A stretch of 64,000 nt of DNA, from NCBI GenBank assembly GCA_014898415.1, contig RCTD01000010.1, forward strand, positions 124,001 through 188,000, in the 5' to 3' direction. The notes under the pieces were generated by a model. That model was not told the origin of the DNA, did not search any database, and saw nothing but the letters and a program-made list of their open reading frames with translations. This DNA is from Stromatinia cepivora (lineage: Eukaryota > Ascomycota > Leotiomycetes > Helotiales > Sclerotiniaceae). This document shows positions 33,261 through 47,377 of the stretch, in pieces (position 1 is the first letter of the stretch; the number at the start of each line of letters is the position of its first letter). The position numbers and the translations under genes are program-made.

Positions 33261-34930
33261 CTAGCCTTTGATGTTTCCCTCAACCCTACACAAGGACGCT
33301 ACCTTGGTAGCCAAATCATCAGCTTCACTTCTCGTAGCAGCTTCTGCATATACTCTTAAAGCATCTTCAGTACCACTTGCTCTAGCGAAACTTCTACCAT
33401 CCTTGAATTTGGCAACTAATGCATCAATTTGTGCTTGTGTCCCTTGTGGTTCCACAAGTTTTCTCTCAGCGTCGGTTGTCTTAAATAAGTTTCGATCAGC
33501 AACTTCAACTCGGACAAGACGATTAGGTAGATCAATGTAGGTAAGGTCCCATTCTTTTGGTGTCCAAGATTTGTGGGCGAGGATTGTTTCAACGAGTAAC
33601 ATATCGGAGAGCGCATCTCCGACAGTTTGATTGATGAGATCGGTGAGAGCACGAAGAGTTTCCAAAGCGCTGGCTTGAGCAGGCGATTCTGGTTCTGTGC
33701 TAGCAAATGCTTTCAAAGCTTGTTGTGAGAAGACTACAGTTCCATGGCCATTTGCTTCGAAATAAACACCAACATCGAATTTGGTAGCTGCATGATGTAA
33801 CCATTTTACACCAGTAGGAGTGCAAACCACTGGAAGCTTCAATGTTTTCTCAACATACTTTGTACTAGCACCATTGGCGTATGCAGTCTGCACGACACCA
33901 ATTCTCAATTCATCTGCAAGTCCAGCTTCTCTAGCAAGATCACCGATGAATGAAGCGGCGAGTGTGGCGATTCTATCACCATCCAACAGACGGAACCCAT
34001 GATCTGGATCACTGAAATAATAAATAATCCTGTCGGCATCTCCATCTAATGAACAGCATCGATCATTGTTGCCAGCTTTCGATGAAGGAGGAGCTCGTTG
34101 TTTGGTTTTGACAAAATCGGCACCGCACTGTAAAAGTAAAAGCATTAGTAATTGAATCAAACAGTATAGAAATTACTGACCTCATGGTTTAAGTTCTCTG
34201 CTTTCAAAACATCGTCATTGACGACCTTAATATCGAGAATACCCTTTGGCAGATACTTAATCAACTCATGCAATTTTGGACCTCCGACACCATTGGCACA
34301 ATCAACAGTGACCGACCCAACAGCCTTCTTTCCCTTCATAGCCCTCTCAAAAGCCTTGGCCAACTTCTCGTAGTATCCAACTTCACTAACATCCCCATAC
34401 GCTTGTGGTGTCCCCTCAGTATTCGTGCATCTAGTCAAATAATGCAATTGAGGCGTCGTAAGCAACTTATAATCAGTATAATCCGTCCCGGTAACCTCAA
34501 GAGCATCAACCAAAGCCGCGACCAATTTCGGACCGGAAGGTCTCGTATCCCTCGCATAAATAACTCTCGCAGGAGTATCCAGGTTGATTTTCAAATCCTT
34601 CTCCAACTTGCGATAAACGTCCACCACATCCTCATTCTTCGCATTCGCCAGTTGTGTACTATATGCCTCCCAACTATTCTCCAACATTTCGCCCATCGGA
34701 TCAACTAACTTGACACCATTATCCTCGGGCGGATTGTGCGACGCGGTAATCATAACACCGATTGTTTGACCACCCAACTTGCGCGATCGAAGAGCGGCCA
34801 CAAGACCAACGCGGAACACGACTGAATCGAGAAGAGTGGCCTTCATACGAAACCCCGCAGTACCATATTGAAAAGCCCGATTGACTGGTTTTGGGTGCTT
34901 ATTTGAAGCTTCGAGAATTTTGGCATCCAT
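33261..34930 (-). CDS. Phosphoacetylglucosamine mutase
   Basis: Two exons (34930-34181, 34127-33261) give 538 residues, the normal length for fungal PGM3/AGM1/Pcm1. The start at 34930 fits the family N-terminus; an ATG at 34957 would add nine residues. The phosphoserine loop is ITASHNPPEDNG with the active Ser at residue 64, the metal loop is DGDADR at residues 278-283, the sugar-binding loop is YFEANGHGT, and the phosphate-binding loop is RASGTEDALRVY near the C-terminus. It converts GlcNAc-6-phosphate to GlcNAc-1-phosphate in the cytosol, the step before UDP-GlcNAc for chitin, N-glycans and GPI anchors. All catalytic motifs are present. Confidence 0.96.
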
Positions 34931-35769
34931 GTTTGAAGATTTGAGGAGAGAAAACAAAGATCTGTGAAAGAGGGAAAGACTTGGGGAGAGAGGAAGAGAA
35001 TAGGAAGATTGTAAAATTCCAATATAATTATCCAGTTTGGGTCCCTCCTTTTCTTATTTATTACCTTATAAGTATTCACGTACCCGTTGATAGATTTGTC
35101 TATGCGTTTCTATGCGTTGGACATAAATGAGGGGCTGAACTTTTATTCAATTTACCAATGTAAGATTCACCGCTTTTGCTTTTGGCTGCATAATTTGAGC
35201 ATAAAATGGCGTTATGGATGTAAGGTATTAATATGAAAATTTGCTGGAGGAAGGGAAGTGATTACTAAGCATGAGGAACGCCACCAAGTGCATTTGCATT
35301 TGCAGTGGGGTATATGATCAATGCATTTATTCATGCGTCCGGAAAAGGAGATATATTGAACGGTCTATACAAGCTCTTAACATTACATTTGCGGCTAACG
35401 TACTCAAGCTCAATATCTACCTACCTATGGAATAAGGTCTCATTCATGCTTCAACTTCAGGAACAAGTTTTATTTTTATTTTTAATTGTAAGATTAAATT
35501 ATTTCTTTTCTTTTCCTGAGCTTGACGTATTGGAATCCTAAGGAGAAGGTATCTGAAAATATTTGTCAAGCTAGGTATCTAGACTACGCCCCATCGCTGA
35601 TTGGCGAACATTTTGTGAAACTCCTGTGCTATGCAGTAACCACCCAGATACTCCATCCATGCATGAATATGTGCAAAAGTCCTCCCATTCCATCATCCTC
35701 CATGTCACAAAAGTTATGGCCTCCGCCCCACTTCCCGATGATTTTGGAAGCTTGTGTTACAGAGAACAC
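34931..35769. other. Intergenic stretch between BRF1 and the mutase gene
   Basis: Promoter side of the mutase gene and 3' flank of BRF1, which runs on the same strand. Open frames at 35305-35541 and 35522-35830 (plus) have no recognisable content. Confidence 0.5.
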
Positions 35770-38034
35770 TCAATTATACAACTCATCCTCGTCAATATCA
35801 CCCATACCCATGGCGTCGTCTTCATCATAATCATCCTCGTCGTCGTAACCCTCTCCATTGACATCTCCTCGCCAATCATCATCCTCATCAATCTCTTCGA
35901 CTATTTCCTCGCCACCATCAGCAACACTACCTGCCACTGAGCCAGGAGCCGTGGATCCAGCTCTACTTGTAACTTTACTCGTGGCAACACTACCTGGACC
36001 AGATCTAGTTCCCACAGTCTTGAAGATATCTCTAATCGCTTCATAGTTAATTTTTTTACTCCAACTTCTCTCCTTCATCGCATTGACAGCTGCTTCTGCT
36101 GGTGTACTAGCCACACTAGTTTGACCTTCTCCAATTCTTGGCTTCTTCTTTCTCTGTCTGGTAACTTTTGGTGGACCCATAGCTGCTTTTCTCTTCTCGA
36201 AATCCTTTTGTTGTTGTTTGCGAAGCCAATCTTTATTTGCATTAAGCCAAATTTGTTCTTTCTTAGCGACTTCAGCATCAGGTAGTACGCAGTTTATGAC
36301 TTCTTCGTCATCGGCAAATTCGTCCTCACCGATGTGAGTATCCATGCTGACGTGCTTTTGAGGGTGTAAAGCTTCCGCAAGAAGAAGGTGGTAGTGTGCT
36401 TTCTTTTGAGCTTTGGCGAAACTGATGGCATGCTCCTGTGTATGTGGATCGGAAACCATTTCGGTGATTTGTTGCTCCAGTTCATCTTCTACTGCGAGCC
36501 ATTCCTCTGGCATTTCGACAGGAGGTTCATCATTTCGTGGACGACCGGGTCCTCTCTTAGGTGCACCGGCGTGTTCTTCGACTTCCTTGGCGGCTTCTTC
36601 ATCAGCCGGTTCAACATCACCAAATTCAGCGACGAGTCTGTTAAATGAAGTGCCTGATTCATCTTCAATGGCATCATCCAAAAGTCGGGGATCGATGTTT
36701 TGGTCCTTTGGGGAAGGAATGGCGGGAATAGCAAATCCATCTGCATCGCGTCGAACTTCCGCTGGTAGTATAGGAGTTCCAGATGTCGATTTTTGTCTCT
36801 TATTGCTTCCATCAGTTTCCTCTCCCGGCTCATTTTCATCCACTTCATTCTCGGTTGCTCCGCCCTTGCCCTTGCGCTTACGTTTCTTATTTTTCTCCTC
36901 CATCTCTTTGAGATACGCCTCAGACTTTTGATAGAAGGAAGGAGGATCGTGGGCAGATTCTAAAAACTCGTTGTTGAGAAACTCTTCAACTGTAAGAGCA
37001 CTACTTGGCGTTCTTTTAAATTCCTCCAAACGCTTTTGAATAGTTGCTGTTGTGACTTTGACGACATAAACGACTTCGGTGACTGTTCGACGAAAATTAT
37101 TCATTCGTGCTGCTAGTATTAAACAAGCACCACAAACACCAGAAGGTCTTCTTCCCATGACCATCCAATCCAAACTCATTCTTCGAACCATACGAATTGC
37201 ATCATCGGCTACCTTTTCGGTTTGTTCGTAGAATTCGAGCTTGGAAGCGAATTTCCAGATTAAGTCTTCCGGAAGGACAGGTAAGATGCCATCTGTAGCC
37301 AATGAAATTTGTTTGTGAAGGGCTTTGAAATATCGACCGAGTGTAAAAACATTAACCTATAAATATAAGTAAGGATTCAGATGATATGCTAAGAATAAAA
37401 GCTTACCTGTGACTTATCGGCAAAATCAATAAGCATCACTCTGCATGGTTTCTCCTTTCTGCAAGCACTGTACAAGCAAACAGCTGCAACAAGATCCGTT
37501 CTTCGACCTTGAATAAAATTGTTCATTGATGCAAGTTTAAAGATTTGATGACCAACACCGACAACATTTTCCGAGATCCCAAGTTGATTTGCTAAAGCTT
37601 GCATGATACGTTTTCCTATGAAATGTTAACTTTGAGTCATGGAAATAGGGGTCTCGTCAGCACTGACCCTCTCGAAGAGTATTCTCCTTATTACTTTCAC
37701 CACCACCAGCTCTTCTGAAGGCAGGACCCAATGTTTGTGCACCTCCCTGATCCGCACCAACATGACTTCCTTGAACCACCGCAGCACCACTACTACTTTC
37801 TCCGAATTGAATTTCGGCGACGATATTTGAATCATCAACCACGGTACCACAGTTATGACATACACCATCTTCGATTTGAGGTTTACTACATTGTGGATTT
37901 GGACAGGCGGGTCTTGGTTTGGCTCTTGCGGTACCCATAGCAGCTTTTCGAGAGAGTGCAGTAGGGGCTTTAATTGGCTTCATGTTCCTCAAAGGATTGG
38001 GCCGCGTTGGCGGTGCTTTTGGTCGAGGAGGCAT
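35770..38034 (-). CDS. BRF1: BRF1, TFIIB-related subunit of RNA polymerase III factor TFIIIB
   Basis: Three exons (38034-37668, 37615-37407, 37356-35770) join in phase to give 720 residues. The N-terminal zinc ribbon has Cys at residues 44, 49, 59 and 62 (CPNPQCSKPQIEDGVCHNCG). Two cyclin folds follow (NVVGVGHQIFKLASMNNFIQ; DAIRMVRRMSLDWMVMGRRP). After them come charged linkers with a basic patch (KKRKRKGKGG), the Brf1 homology region that binds TBP (LNANKDWLRKQQQKDFEKRK), and a very acidic C-terminus. It recruits Pol III to tRNA and 5S genes in the nucleus. It appears intact and shares an upstream region with the divergent PRMT1 gene. Confidence 0.95.
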
Positions 38035-39235
38035 TGTGATGATGAATTTTGAAGAATCGAAGAATTGAAAATTGTGGGAGGCAACTGGAATTTGCCCCTC
38101 TACCCCGCGACATTCCCTTTTCCCCAGCAAGATCGAATTAATTCTCGTTGTCGCAAAGCAAATGGTTAAGACTCCTATTACTACACGTGATAGTAGCAAT
38201 TGCTAGAAGAAAAAGATTGGTTGAAATATTTGATTGATGGCGATGTTGGGTTGGGGTAGTTGAGTTGGGTGTTGGTTGAGTGGAAGGTTGCGAAAGATTC
38301 CAAAAAAAAGAGAAATGGAATTTTGTGTTGTTTTGGCGTAGTGGTTTGCTTCAAGAACTTTAACTTTTTCGTTGGTGGGGTACGGATACGCTAAGCCATT
38401 TGCAACTCAGCGAAGCGAATAAAATGATCATTGGAAACTTTTCTTTGAAGATTCAATCACTGGGAGGTATCGTTCGTTCTTTTTAAAAATATGTAGAAAA
38501 TCTTAAAGGATGAAGTATATATATCATGAACAATCTGTATTAGATTTGATAATGTGAGATGTTTAAGATTTAAGTGAATCTTCTATATCTACTAGGTACC
38601 TACCTAGGTTCTCGAGTAGATTCAATTGTAAAGAGAACTGGTAAATTGAAAGCTCCGACTTTCTGTGTTCCCTCCCCCTATCAGTTAGTGTAACCCGAGC
38701 CAGACTTTAAGCTATCAACATTGGACCTGGGCATGTAAGATGAATTCATGCATGTCTGAAGATGTCTAGAATATCAGAATGTCAGAATGTCAGAATATCA
38801 GAATGTCAGAATATCAGAATATCAGAATATCAGAATGTCCAACTAATTGAAGTCGAAAGTAAGCGTCATGTCTGATTCGTGTTCATTTTCATATTCATTT
38901 CCATTTTCGTTGATGAGAGAAAAATGACAGTAATACCAAACCATCCTGTCCTTCCAATCTTTTGCTATCAATGTTGTTCCACTCTTTTTGTAAGAATAAT
39001 CTTCAAACTATTAAGGGAAGGCGGTGGCAGAATTTCGGCCGCTTGTGAGAAAAAAAATCCCTAAGGTAGATATTGGGACATTCTAGCATTTTATCAAGGT
39101 TAAAATCTCTCTCACAAATACAGCAGAATAATCATTTTATTTTATTTTTTCTCTTTTCTCTATCACCACCTTACATTCTCCCTTCCTCTCCCTTTTTATC
39201 ATCTTTTGTGCTACCTTCAAGCACAATCCATAATC
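38035..39235. promoter_or_regulatory. Divergent promoter region BRF1 / PRMT1
   Basis: About 1.2 kb between two divergent housekeeping genes. It contains a tandem 8-bp repeat at 38767-38839 and, close to the PRMT1 start, a long pyrimidine tract at about 39134-39208, which is typical upstream of highly expressed fungal genes. Confidence 0.6.
38767..38839. repeat. Tandem 8-bp repeat, about nine units
   Basis: The unit CAGAATRT repeats about nine times with only the purine position alternating (CAGAATAT / CAGAATGT). It lies in the intergenic region between BRF1 and PRMT1. Confidence 0.9.
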
Positions 39236-40564
<1,329 letters not shown>

Positions 40565-41998
40565 TGAGCTCTTCAAACTACCGGAGTGACGAAGGAGAGA
40601 AGAAATTTTCGCGGCTGAAAGCGCAGTTTCTTTGAAGGAATTTGACTCTTATTTATCAATCAAGAGATGATTTGATATGTCTATGAATGAACTGAACTGG
40701 GAATTTCCTTTGGCGTCAAAGACGGACCCATTCAAGATGAATAAATGGATGGATGGGTGGGAATAACGAGATCCTAGATATAGGCTAAGATCTTGTGAAG
40801 TATAGCATTGCATTGTAGCGCAAACTAGCTAGCTATCTAGTTGATGATATCCACATGCAATTAAATACCATAAAGACAAGAGATCTTTTTCTAAAGGTGT
40901 GAAATATGAATGTGAAGATGGGAGTGTAGGTACATATTTGTGAAGGGACTCTGAATATTGCTCCATGGGTAGTACCCATGAAAAGCCAGACAATGATGCG
41001 CTTCTTACAATGCATTAAGAAAAATTCATCCAAGTGGTAGACTTCTGGCATGATTAAAAGGTAGAAATTTTACAATGAAACCGATGGAAAATTAAGGAAG
41101 TTCTAATTAATATCTTATATCTGATAAGATTATCTGAATTCATTTTATTGGAATATAATACGAATCGGTTCTGTTTTGGAGGTTTTGGAGGTTTTGAAGA
41201 TAGACAGATGCAGGGAGTTGGGTGAGTGGTATTGATGGATCGTATTGGGAGGGTTGGGAAGGTTTGACTATTATATATATGTTTTGGTGTATATGCTTTG
41301 ATATGTGTAGGGACTTTTTGGTTTGTTTTGTGTGTATGTGTGTGTATGCTAGGTGGGTTATATGAATTTAATTTCTTCTCAAGGGACAGAGGAATGTATT
41401 TCAAGAGAAATTTGAAATACGGTAGTGAGATTCTAGACAATCTAATTGGTGGACAGACATTTGATTGTTGATGAAATGGTCAGTTTGAATTAATGTGATG
41501 AGATACAAGTGCTCTCAGTTGACCCTGATGCTAGTAGAAGCTCTCTTCACTAAGCATTACTTTGAGCAATTACTCGTAGCAAAAGGTCCCACTGATCATT
41601 CTGTTCGACAAAGTAGCATCTTTCTTCTTTACAGAAAATAAAGATAGACCACATTATTTCCATGGATCAATTGTTTGTCTATCCCTACAAAGAATATTTC
41701 CCTATTCTCAGTTCTCCCTACCGCATTTGTTTTGAACAAGATCAAATAAAGAGCCCCTATTCCCTTTCCGGCACCAATTATCAAACCTCAAGGAAAACCA
41801 TCCATAAAGAGTTCCATGAAAATCATAGCATATTTATTTTCCCTATCTCAAATCTAATACCCCCAAAAATATTGACGCAATCCATCAACATCAATAAATG
41901 CCAATTGAACTGCACATTTAACAAGGAGTACGTACCCTCACAGCGATTATTATCAGCAGTAGCACAATAATACTATTCATCAACACCTAACCCTCAAC
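40565..41998. other. Intergenic stretch before the metallophosphoesterase gene
   Basis: Holds the PRMT1 3' flank and the promoter of the next gene. Small low-complexity runs are present (GTTTTGGAG repeats near 41167, TGTGTATG near 41328). The minus-strand open frame at 41054-41440 follows these runs and is not a convincing gene. Confidence 0.5.
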
Positions 41999-44506
41999 AT
42001 GGCCTCCACCAGAGTCGGACCCAAAAAGCGCAAAACGCGCGCATGGGATCCCACCCCCGCAATAAACATCGACATACTACCACCGGAGGGGCAACAACCA
42101 TTCAATCAAAACAGACCCAAAAGAGTCAAGCGAGATGGAGCCGAACCCTCTGGATTCGTCCTGGATTATACTCGTAGTCGTCAAACGGCACTGAAGAATA
42201 CGGGGAAAGGAAAACCGTTTACGGATGAAGCGGAGATTAAGAGGAGACAGTCAAGGCCTCTTGCAAGTTTGAGACCAATACCTCTGACGCCTTGGCTGGT
42301 GAAGGATCATGCTCCTATATTTCCGAAGAAGGGGGCAACCGCGAAACCGTCGGGAAAGCCACCAGGTGCTCGACCGGGTGGTCCACCAGGCGGTCCTGGA
42401 GGTCCTCCAGGAGGAAGTGCCCAAAAGGGCAAAGCGCCGGTAACTCAGCCATCCAGTTCGCAAGATCTTCCCAACATAGATTTCATGGTACCGATGGTCG
42501 CCGGAAACATTGGCTGGGCAATGTCACTTGCAGTTGAAAGACAACGGCAAGTCGATCTCACAGCCGGGGAGGCGATAGCAATGTATCAATTATGTAAACA
42601 ACGCGAATTTTTGAAAGAGTTCGAGAAAGGATTTTCCCAAAATCCAGAATATAAGGATAAAGGAGATGGCGAAACTGGCCATGTTCACTGGTTCGTACAT
42701 AATTTGGTACGAAAACGGGCTAAACTAGAGCCATTACCTTATAATCTACCCTCTGAAGGAAAAATAAAGGCACTCAATGATATGAGAGCTACGAAGGAAG
42801 GGAGAGAGAAGATCATTGCAAGGGCTCGCAGACATGGAGAAAGGAATAAATGGATAAAGCCAGGGACATTAGAGAGTCTTTTGGACGGATCTTCAAAATC
42901 GAGTTCCAGACCAAGAGCCCCAGTTAAAACGAGCGTGACTACAGCTGCTGGTACAGGGAGTACGCAAGCTCAAACACCGGTGCCTTTATCCAAGACGATA
43001 GCATCGACTTCTGGTCCAGCGACTACAACCGTTCTATCTCGTGACACTCAAGCATTAATAGACGCACTCGTTAAGTCATTCGGTAAGGGTACTGATACTA
43101 CGTCTGTGCCTCCAAAGACTCAAGCTTCTACTGGAAGCCTACCCGGATCCATGCCTGCAACGACTCTCTCAAAAGGTTATACACCTGAGCAAGTGACAGC
43201 ACTAGATGAATACATGAAAAAACTTGTGAAAGATCTATCCGCAATACCAACGACCAAGACAGAAGATAAAACACAAACTCAAACTACACAGCCTATAAAT
43301 CCGTTTGGAGCAACAGTAAAATCTTCAATCGTAGCAAAAACAAAAGAGTCTAGTGCTGCAACCGATCAAGCCAAGACTGGAGCACCACAAGGAATTAAAG
43401 ATGTGATAAGTCCTGTGCTTCAAGGCACTATCGTTAATACCACCTCGTCTGCTGACCCAGGATCAATTTCCGCGGCTGTAATAACCCAATCTTTATCTGC
43501 AGCTACCACTGCTACTACTGCTTCTACTACTGCTCGTGCTGCTCGTATTGCTGCTCTTGCTGCTCTTACTGCTGCCGATATCGAGAAAGTATTCGGCAAA
43601 CCAAGCAATCTCTGCGTACCCCCACCCACCCTACGACAAAACATCGGTTTCCACTATGTTTCCGACCTCCATCTCGAGCAAACCAATTACAATAATTTTG
43701 ACTTCACACCCAGCGTTTCTTATTTGATACTCGCAGGAGACATAGGATGGGCCCACTTATCGCATGAAACCAGATATCAGAGATTTCTAGCTAGGATGTG
43801 TGCTAAACCCAGAATTAAACGCGTATTCCTCGTAGCGGGGAATAGGGATTTCTGGCCCGTTGGTACTAATACGGTGCCAGGCGCATTGGGGATGCTGAGA
43901 AAATTCTCAACGCTTCCGGATATGAAAGGAAAGTTGACGTTTTTGGAGGACGAAAGCTTTGTTATTGAGGAGAATGGGGGTAAGATAGTGATACTAGGCG
44001 CTACGTTATGGACTGAAGATAGACGACCTGGCGGCGGCGAGCCACGCGATCAAAACAACGTACAGAGAACTGCAAGACATAAAGCATCATGTGAATGGAT
44101 ACGGCAAGAAACAGCAAAGATTAGAAATGATCCCAAGGAAGTCGCAACACGTATATTAATTATAACACACATGCCACCTTCCAAGAGCGGAACATCGGAT
44201 CCTACGCAGACGGCGACGATACCCCGAGATTTTTCAAAAGGGGTTAAGCATGGTAGTGATGTTATAGATGGTTGTAAGGCGGGGGAATATGATCATAGTA
44301 TGATCGAAACTACGATGCCACAGTTGGATTCCAGGGATGTTTGGATTTGGGGTCATACGCATTGGAATGAACAGGTTTATGGGAAAATTAGACATGGTGG
44401 CATGAGGTTTGAGTGTAATCAGAGGGGAAATGCTAAAGGGGATCCTAAAGATTATCATCCCAAACCGGAAGGTAGTTTTGTACCGAATAAGGTTATTTGG
44501 GTGTAG
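41999..44506 (+). CDS. Large protein with C-terminal calcineurin-like metallophosphoesterase domain
   Basis: Single exon of 835 residues. The first about 545 residues are low in known motifs: a basic N-terminus (GPKKRKTRAW), a Pro/Gly-rich run (PGGPPGGPGGPPGG), a helical Lys/Glu-rich segment (residues about 180-290), and long Thr/Ser/Ala-rich linkers. The phosphoesterase domain starts near residue 550 with VSDLHLE, then LAGDIGW, VAGNRDFW, ITHMPP and WGHTHWNEQ (about residue 784). These supply the usual two-metal ligands, but the normally conserved GNHD/E histidine is Arg here (codon AGG). The domain resembles fungal single-domain phosphoesterases of unknown substrate; the long N-terminal extension is unusual to my eye. 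No signal peptide or membrane helix is visible. Confidence 0.85.
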   Translation: MASTRVGPKKRKTRAWDPTPAINIDILPPEGQQPFNQNRPKRVKRDGAEPSGFVLDYTRSRQTALKNTGKGKPFTDEAEIKRRQSRPLASLRPIPLTPWLVKDHAPIFPKKGATAKPSGKPPGARPGGPPGGPGGPPGGSAQKGKAPVTQPSSSQDLPNIDFMVPMVAGNIGWAMSLAVERQRQVDLTAGEAIAMYQLCKQREFLKEFEKGFSQNPEYKDKGDGETGHVHWFVHNLVRKRAKLEPLPYNLPSEGKIKALNDMRATKEGREKIIARARRHGERNKWIKPGTLESLLDGSSKSSSRPRAPVKTSVTTAAGTGSTQAQTPVPLSKTIASTSGPATTTVLSRDTQALIDALVKSFGKGTDTTSVPPKTQASTGSLPGSMPATTLSKGYTPEQVTALDEYMKKLVKDLSAIPTTKTEDKTQTQTTQPINPFGATVKSSIVAKTKESSAATDQAKTGAPQGIKDVISPVLQGTIVNTTSSADPGSISAAVITQSLSAATTATTASTTARAARIAALAALTAADIEKVFGKPSNLCVPPPTLRQNIGFHYVSDLHLEQTNYNNFDFTPSVSYLILAGDIGWAHLSHETRYQRFLARMCAKPRIKRVFLVAGNRDFWPVGTNTVPGALGMLRKFSTLPDMKGKLTFLEDESFVIEENGGKIVILGATLWTEDRRPGGGEPRDQNNVQRTARHKASCEWIRQETAKIRNDPKEVATRILIITHMPPSKSGTSDPTQTATIPRDFSKGVKHGSDVIDGCKAGEYDHSMIETTMPQLDSRDVWIWGHTHWNEQVYGKIRHGGMRFECNQRGNAKGDPKDYHPKPEGSFVPNKVIWV

Positions 44507-47377
44507 TTCTGATGAGAAATCTCAATTCCCGCTCGGGATTTTGGAGAGATTAAAACTTTTAAGTACTTGGTACTTCGTTTGTATTGTTCATAGAATACTT
44601 TTCATCTATTTCGTCAACTTTTTCAAGTGTATTCTGTAATCTTAACAAAGAAATACTTATCTTCTTTCACTCATGGCAAACTGCTGAAAATATCTTACTC
44701 ACTTGTAATGTGAAATTTTCACAGTCCTTGTTCCGCAGGATCAACAACTTCAACTAAAAAGTAATTGTATCCAAGTTTGCTCTTGTGATAGTGATGTAGC
44801 ACAAAACTCCTTGAAAAGGAGGACTCCAAGAACTTTGTGCAACGTTCATCCTAAGTACAACATCGAACAAAAGTAATCAAGCAATCAATTAGTCCTACCA
44901 CATGCAAGTCAATTAAGTTACAAAAGAAACACAAAAAGCTTATCTATCGAAGATGATAAATTTTTACCAAAGTTTGCATGGCATCAAGGCAAATTCCCCT
45001 GATTTAGAATATTTTACATTGCATACCACAAACGAGATGATTATATGCACTGGTGGTGTTATGTGGTGGTGGCGGGTGGTGATGCACAAATTGAGATATG
45101 CAGGTTTGATGCTTATGCATATTTAGATGGGTACACGACAGGATAATTTTGCGATCTATTGAATGGTTGCGTTTTAATTGCGTCGTATAGTAGAAATGTG
45201 CAGGAAGGAAAGAATAGATGGATGGATGGATGTTTAGTCGTAATCTAGTCAATGATGAATGAAATTCAATGAATGGATGTAGAAGGGATTGAGCGGAAAG
45301 GTAGTTTGGTGTTACAATATGCAAAGCTTCGAGGGGTAATATCAGGTACCTTCGCATTGAAAAAGAATCATGTCTCAAGGTAAGCAAAAACAAAAGTGTT
45401 TCCGAGTGGAGCATTAGTTAATTACAGAAAAAGCCAATTCATGACCAGCCCTAGCACCCACAAGTGTTCTTCTTACTTTCCATATGTGAAAAGCAAAACA
45501 AAACTGACAAGACGTAATACCCAATTTGAAGAGAACGAGAGCCAATGATCCATACTTGCCATGGAGTGATGGGGTAACAGTTTGTTCGTTTTGAATGGAG
45601 AGAAGTGATCAACCTATAATATATACCACTCTGTCAAAAATGCATTTTTGATAATTTTAATTTTTTCATTTGCGATTTGTAAAGACTAATGAATAGAATC
45701 TAATGATGCCATTGACGAATTTTTGAAGATTGATTGAGCTTCTAGTATCGATTGGAGTATCGAGGTTCGATTTTTGGTGAAGAGGAGGGTATGAGATGAG
45801 TACTAAGGGGGAAACTCGGGTACTTGCTAGATGTTCGCTAAAGGGTGGAGTATATTTTTAATTATGTATTGTGGATTGATGAATGAAGAAGGTATATCCA
45901 TTCGATAATGAATTAAAAGGTAGCATGGAAATTGTATGCTTTTTATTGGTCCCGAAGAATGAACTATAGATATACGATATTAGTTGGATGAAAACAACAG
46001 GATATCTGGATATCTTTGATTCTATTTGGCATAATCAATGAACGATGAAGAAAGAGGTTGGTTGGACAGCATCGGGGTATTTCGTCCGACTAAGGTCAAT
46101 ACCAAGCAAGGAATGGGTTTCGGGTGTGACACATGGCCTTCAACAATTACATGTACGACAAAATCAATAGTATCATCAATTAACATCTGAGAAAGAGAAT
46201 CACTCATATTTTCATTACACATACTTGGGTTATACCGTACAGTCATGCTAGCCTTCTTATGCTCTCCGTTATATTAAAACGGTATCCCGCAACAGGCCAG
46301 GGTAGTATTGCATGAGGAACTGTCATCTGGGGAAGAGGAGAAATCGTATTCCAATCTTACGAAAGGTTCTCGTAGGATTCTTATTGAATACCTACCTGAT
46401 GCCGAGACTTCTCGGCTTGTGTTCCGGTAACACGAATAGGCGTAATGTCACCCGTTCAATCCTTGATGAGAACCAAGAGATGATGGATGATGGTCATGTA
46501 ATCAATCCGATTCGTCAAAAAACTTTAGTACGATATCCCTAAAGCTCGGCACTTTTACTTAATGAGCCATTTCGTTACATGAAAAAAGGTTTATTTCGGG
46601 TATGTTCCAAGAAGAAGCTTGTTCTTAATCATGGAGAATGCCCCTCAATGCATTTTGGGCATGCATGTACACATTCAGCTCGGGAGCTGCACGACCAAGG
46701 ATGAAAATGCAAAGAAACCAATGAGAAGGCGGCTCGTCTACCACATTTCGACACCGTTCCTGGCATCAGCTGTGCCAAGACCCGCCAGCCAGTCCACTGG
46801 TATACTATGCACCGATCAATCAGCTTGGACGTTTATTAGTGTCGTGATCGTATATGTTCAAGCGTTGAAGCCACATGCAGCTTCTCGAGGTTAAATCTGC
46901 ATGTTGAAAATATCGTTCATGTAGGGCTTGACAAAAAATATCACAATGGCAGAAACATGCATGACAGTCAGGCCAAGAAGCTGTATGGGTTCATCGTATC
47001 GATGTTACATTTGATCCTTTTCCTTTCAATGACATCCGCAATCCTCACCTTCTATCAAAACTATTACACATAGTTCTTACATATATACAAGCCTGACTCT
47101 ATGACGAGGTGCATTGATGCAGGTACAAAAATAGCGTTCCAAAGGCGATTTTTCGTTTACAACGGGAGATGATTGGCGTTCACTCCATGTAAGCTTCACG
47201 AGTAGTGATATGCTGATTGGTCTCTTAAAAATATAAGGGAGTTTCTTGACCTCGTGGTTATCTTCTCTGGTCCATCCTTTTCTGCTTTGTTCTTCATTGT
47301 AAGGCAAAAATATCTAGCACATTGCTGTATATTCCCATCATTGAAGGCTGAGATATTTACATTCATTGAAGCTCGAT
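44507..47377. other. Intergenic stretch between phosphoesterase and tyrosinase
   Basis: About 2.9 kb without a supportable gene. Small open frames (45004-45414 and 46022-46246 minus; 46312-46542 and 46619-46894 plus) have no motif, no splice support and ordinary composition. A (GATG)n-like run is near 45217-45230. The last few hundred bases should be the tyrosinase promoter. Confidence 0.5.

Noticed and set aside
41054..41440. 128-codon minus-strand frame
   Set aside because: Follows low-complexity GT/GA runs, Pro/His/Lys-biased, no family likeness.
45004..45414. 136-codon minus-strand frame
   Set aside because: Biased His/Leu/Ser composition, no motif or splice support.
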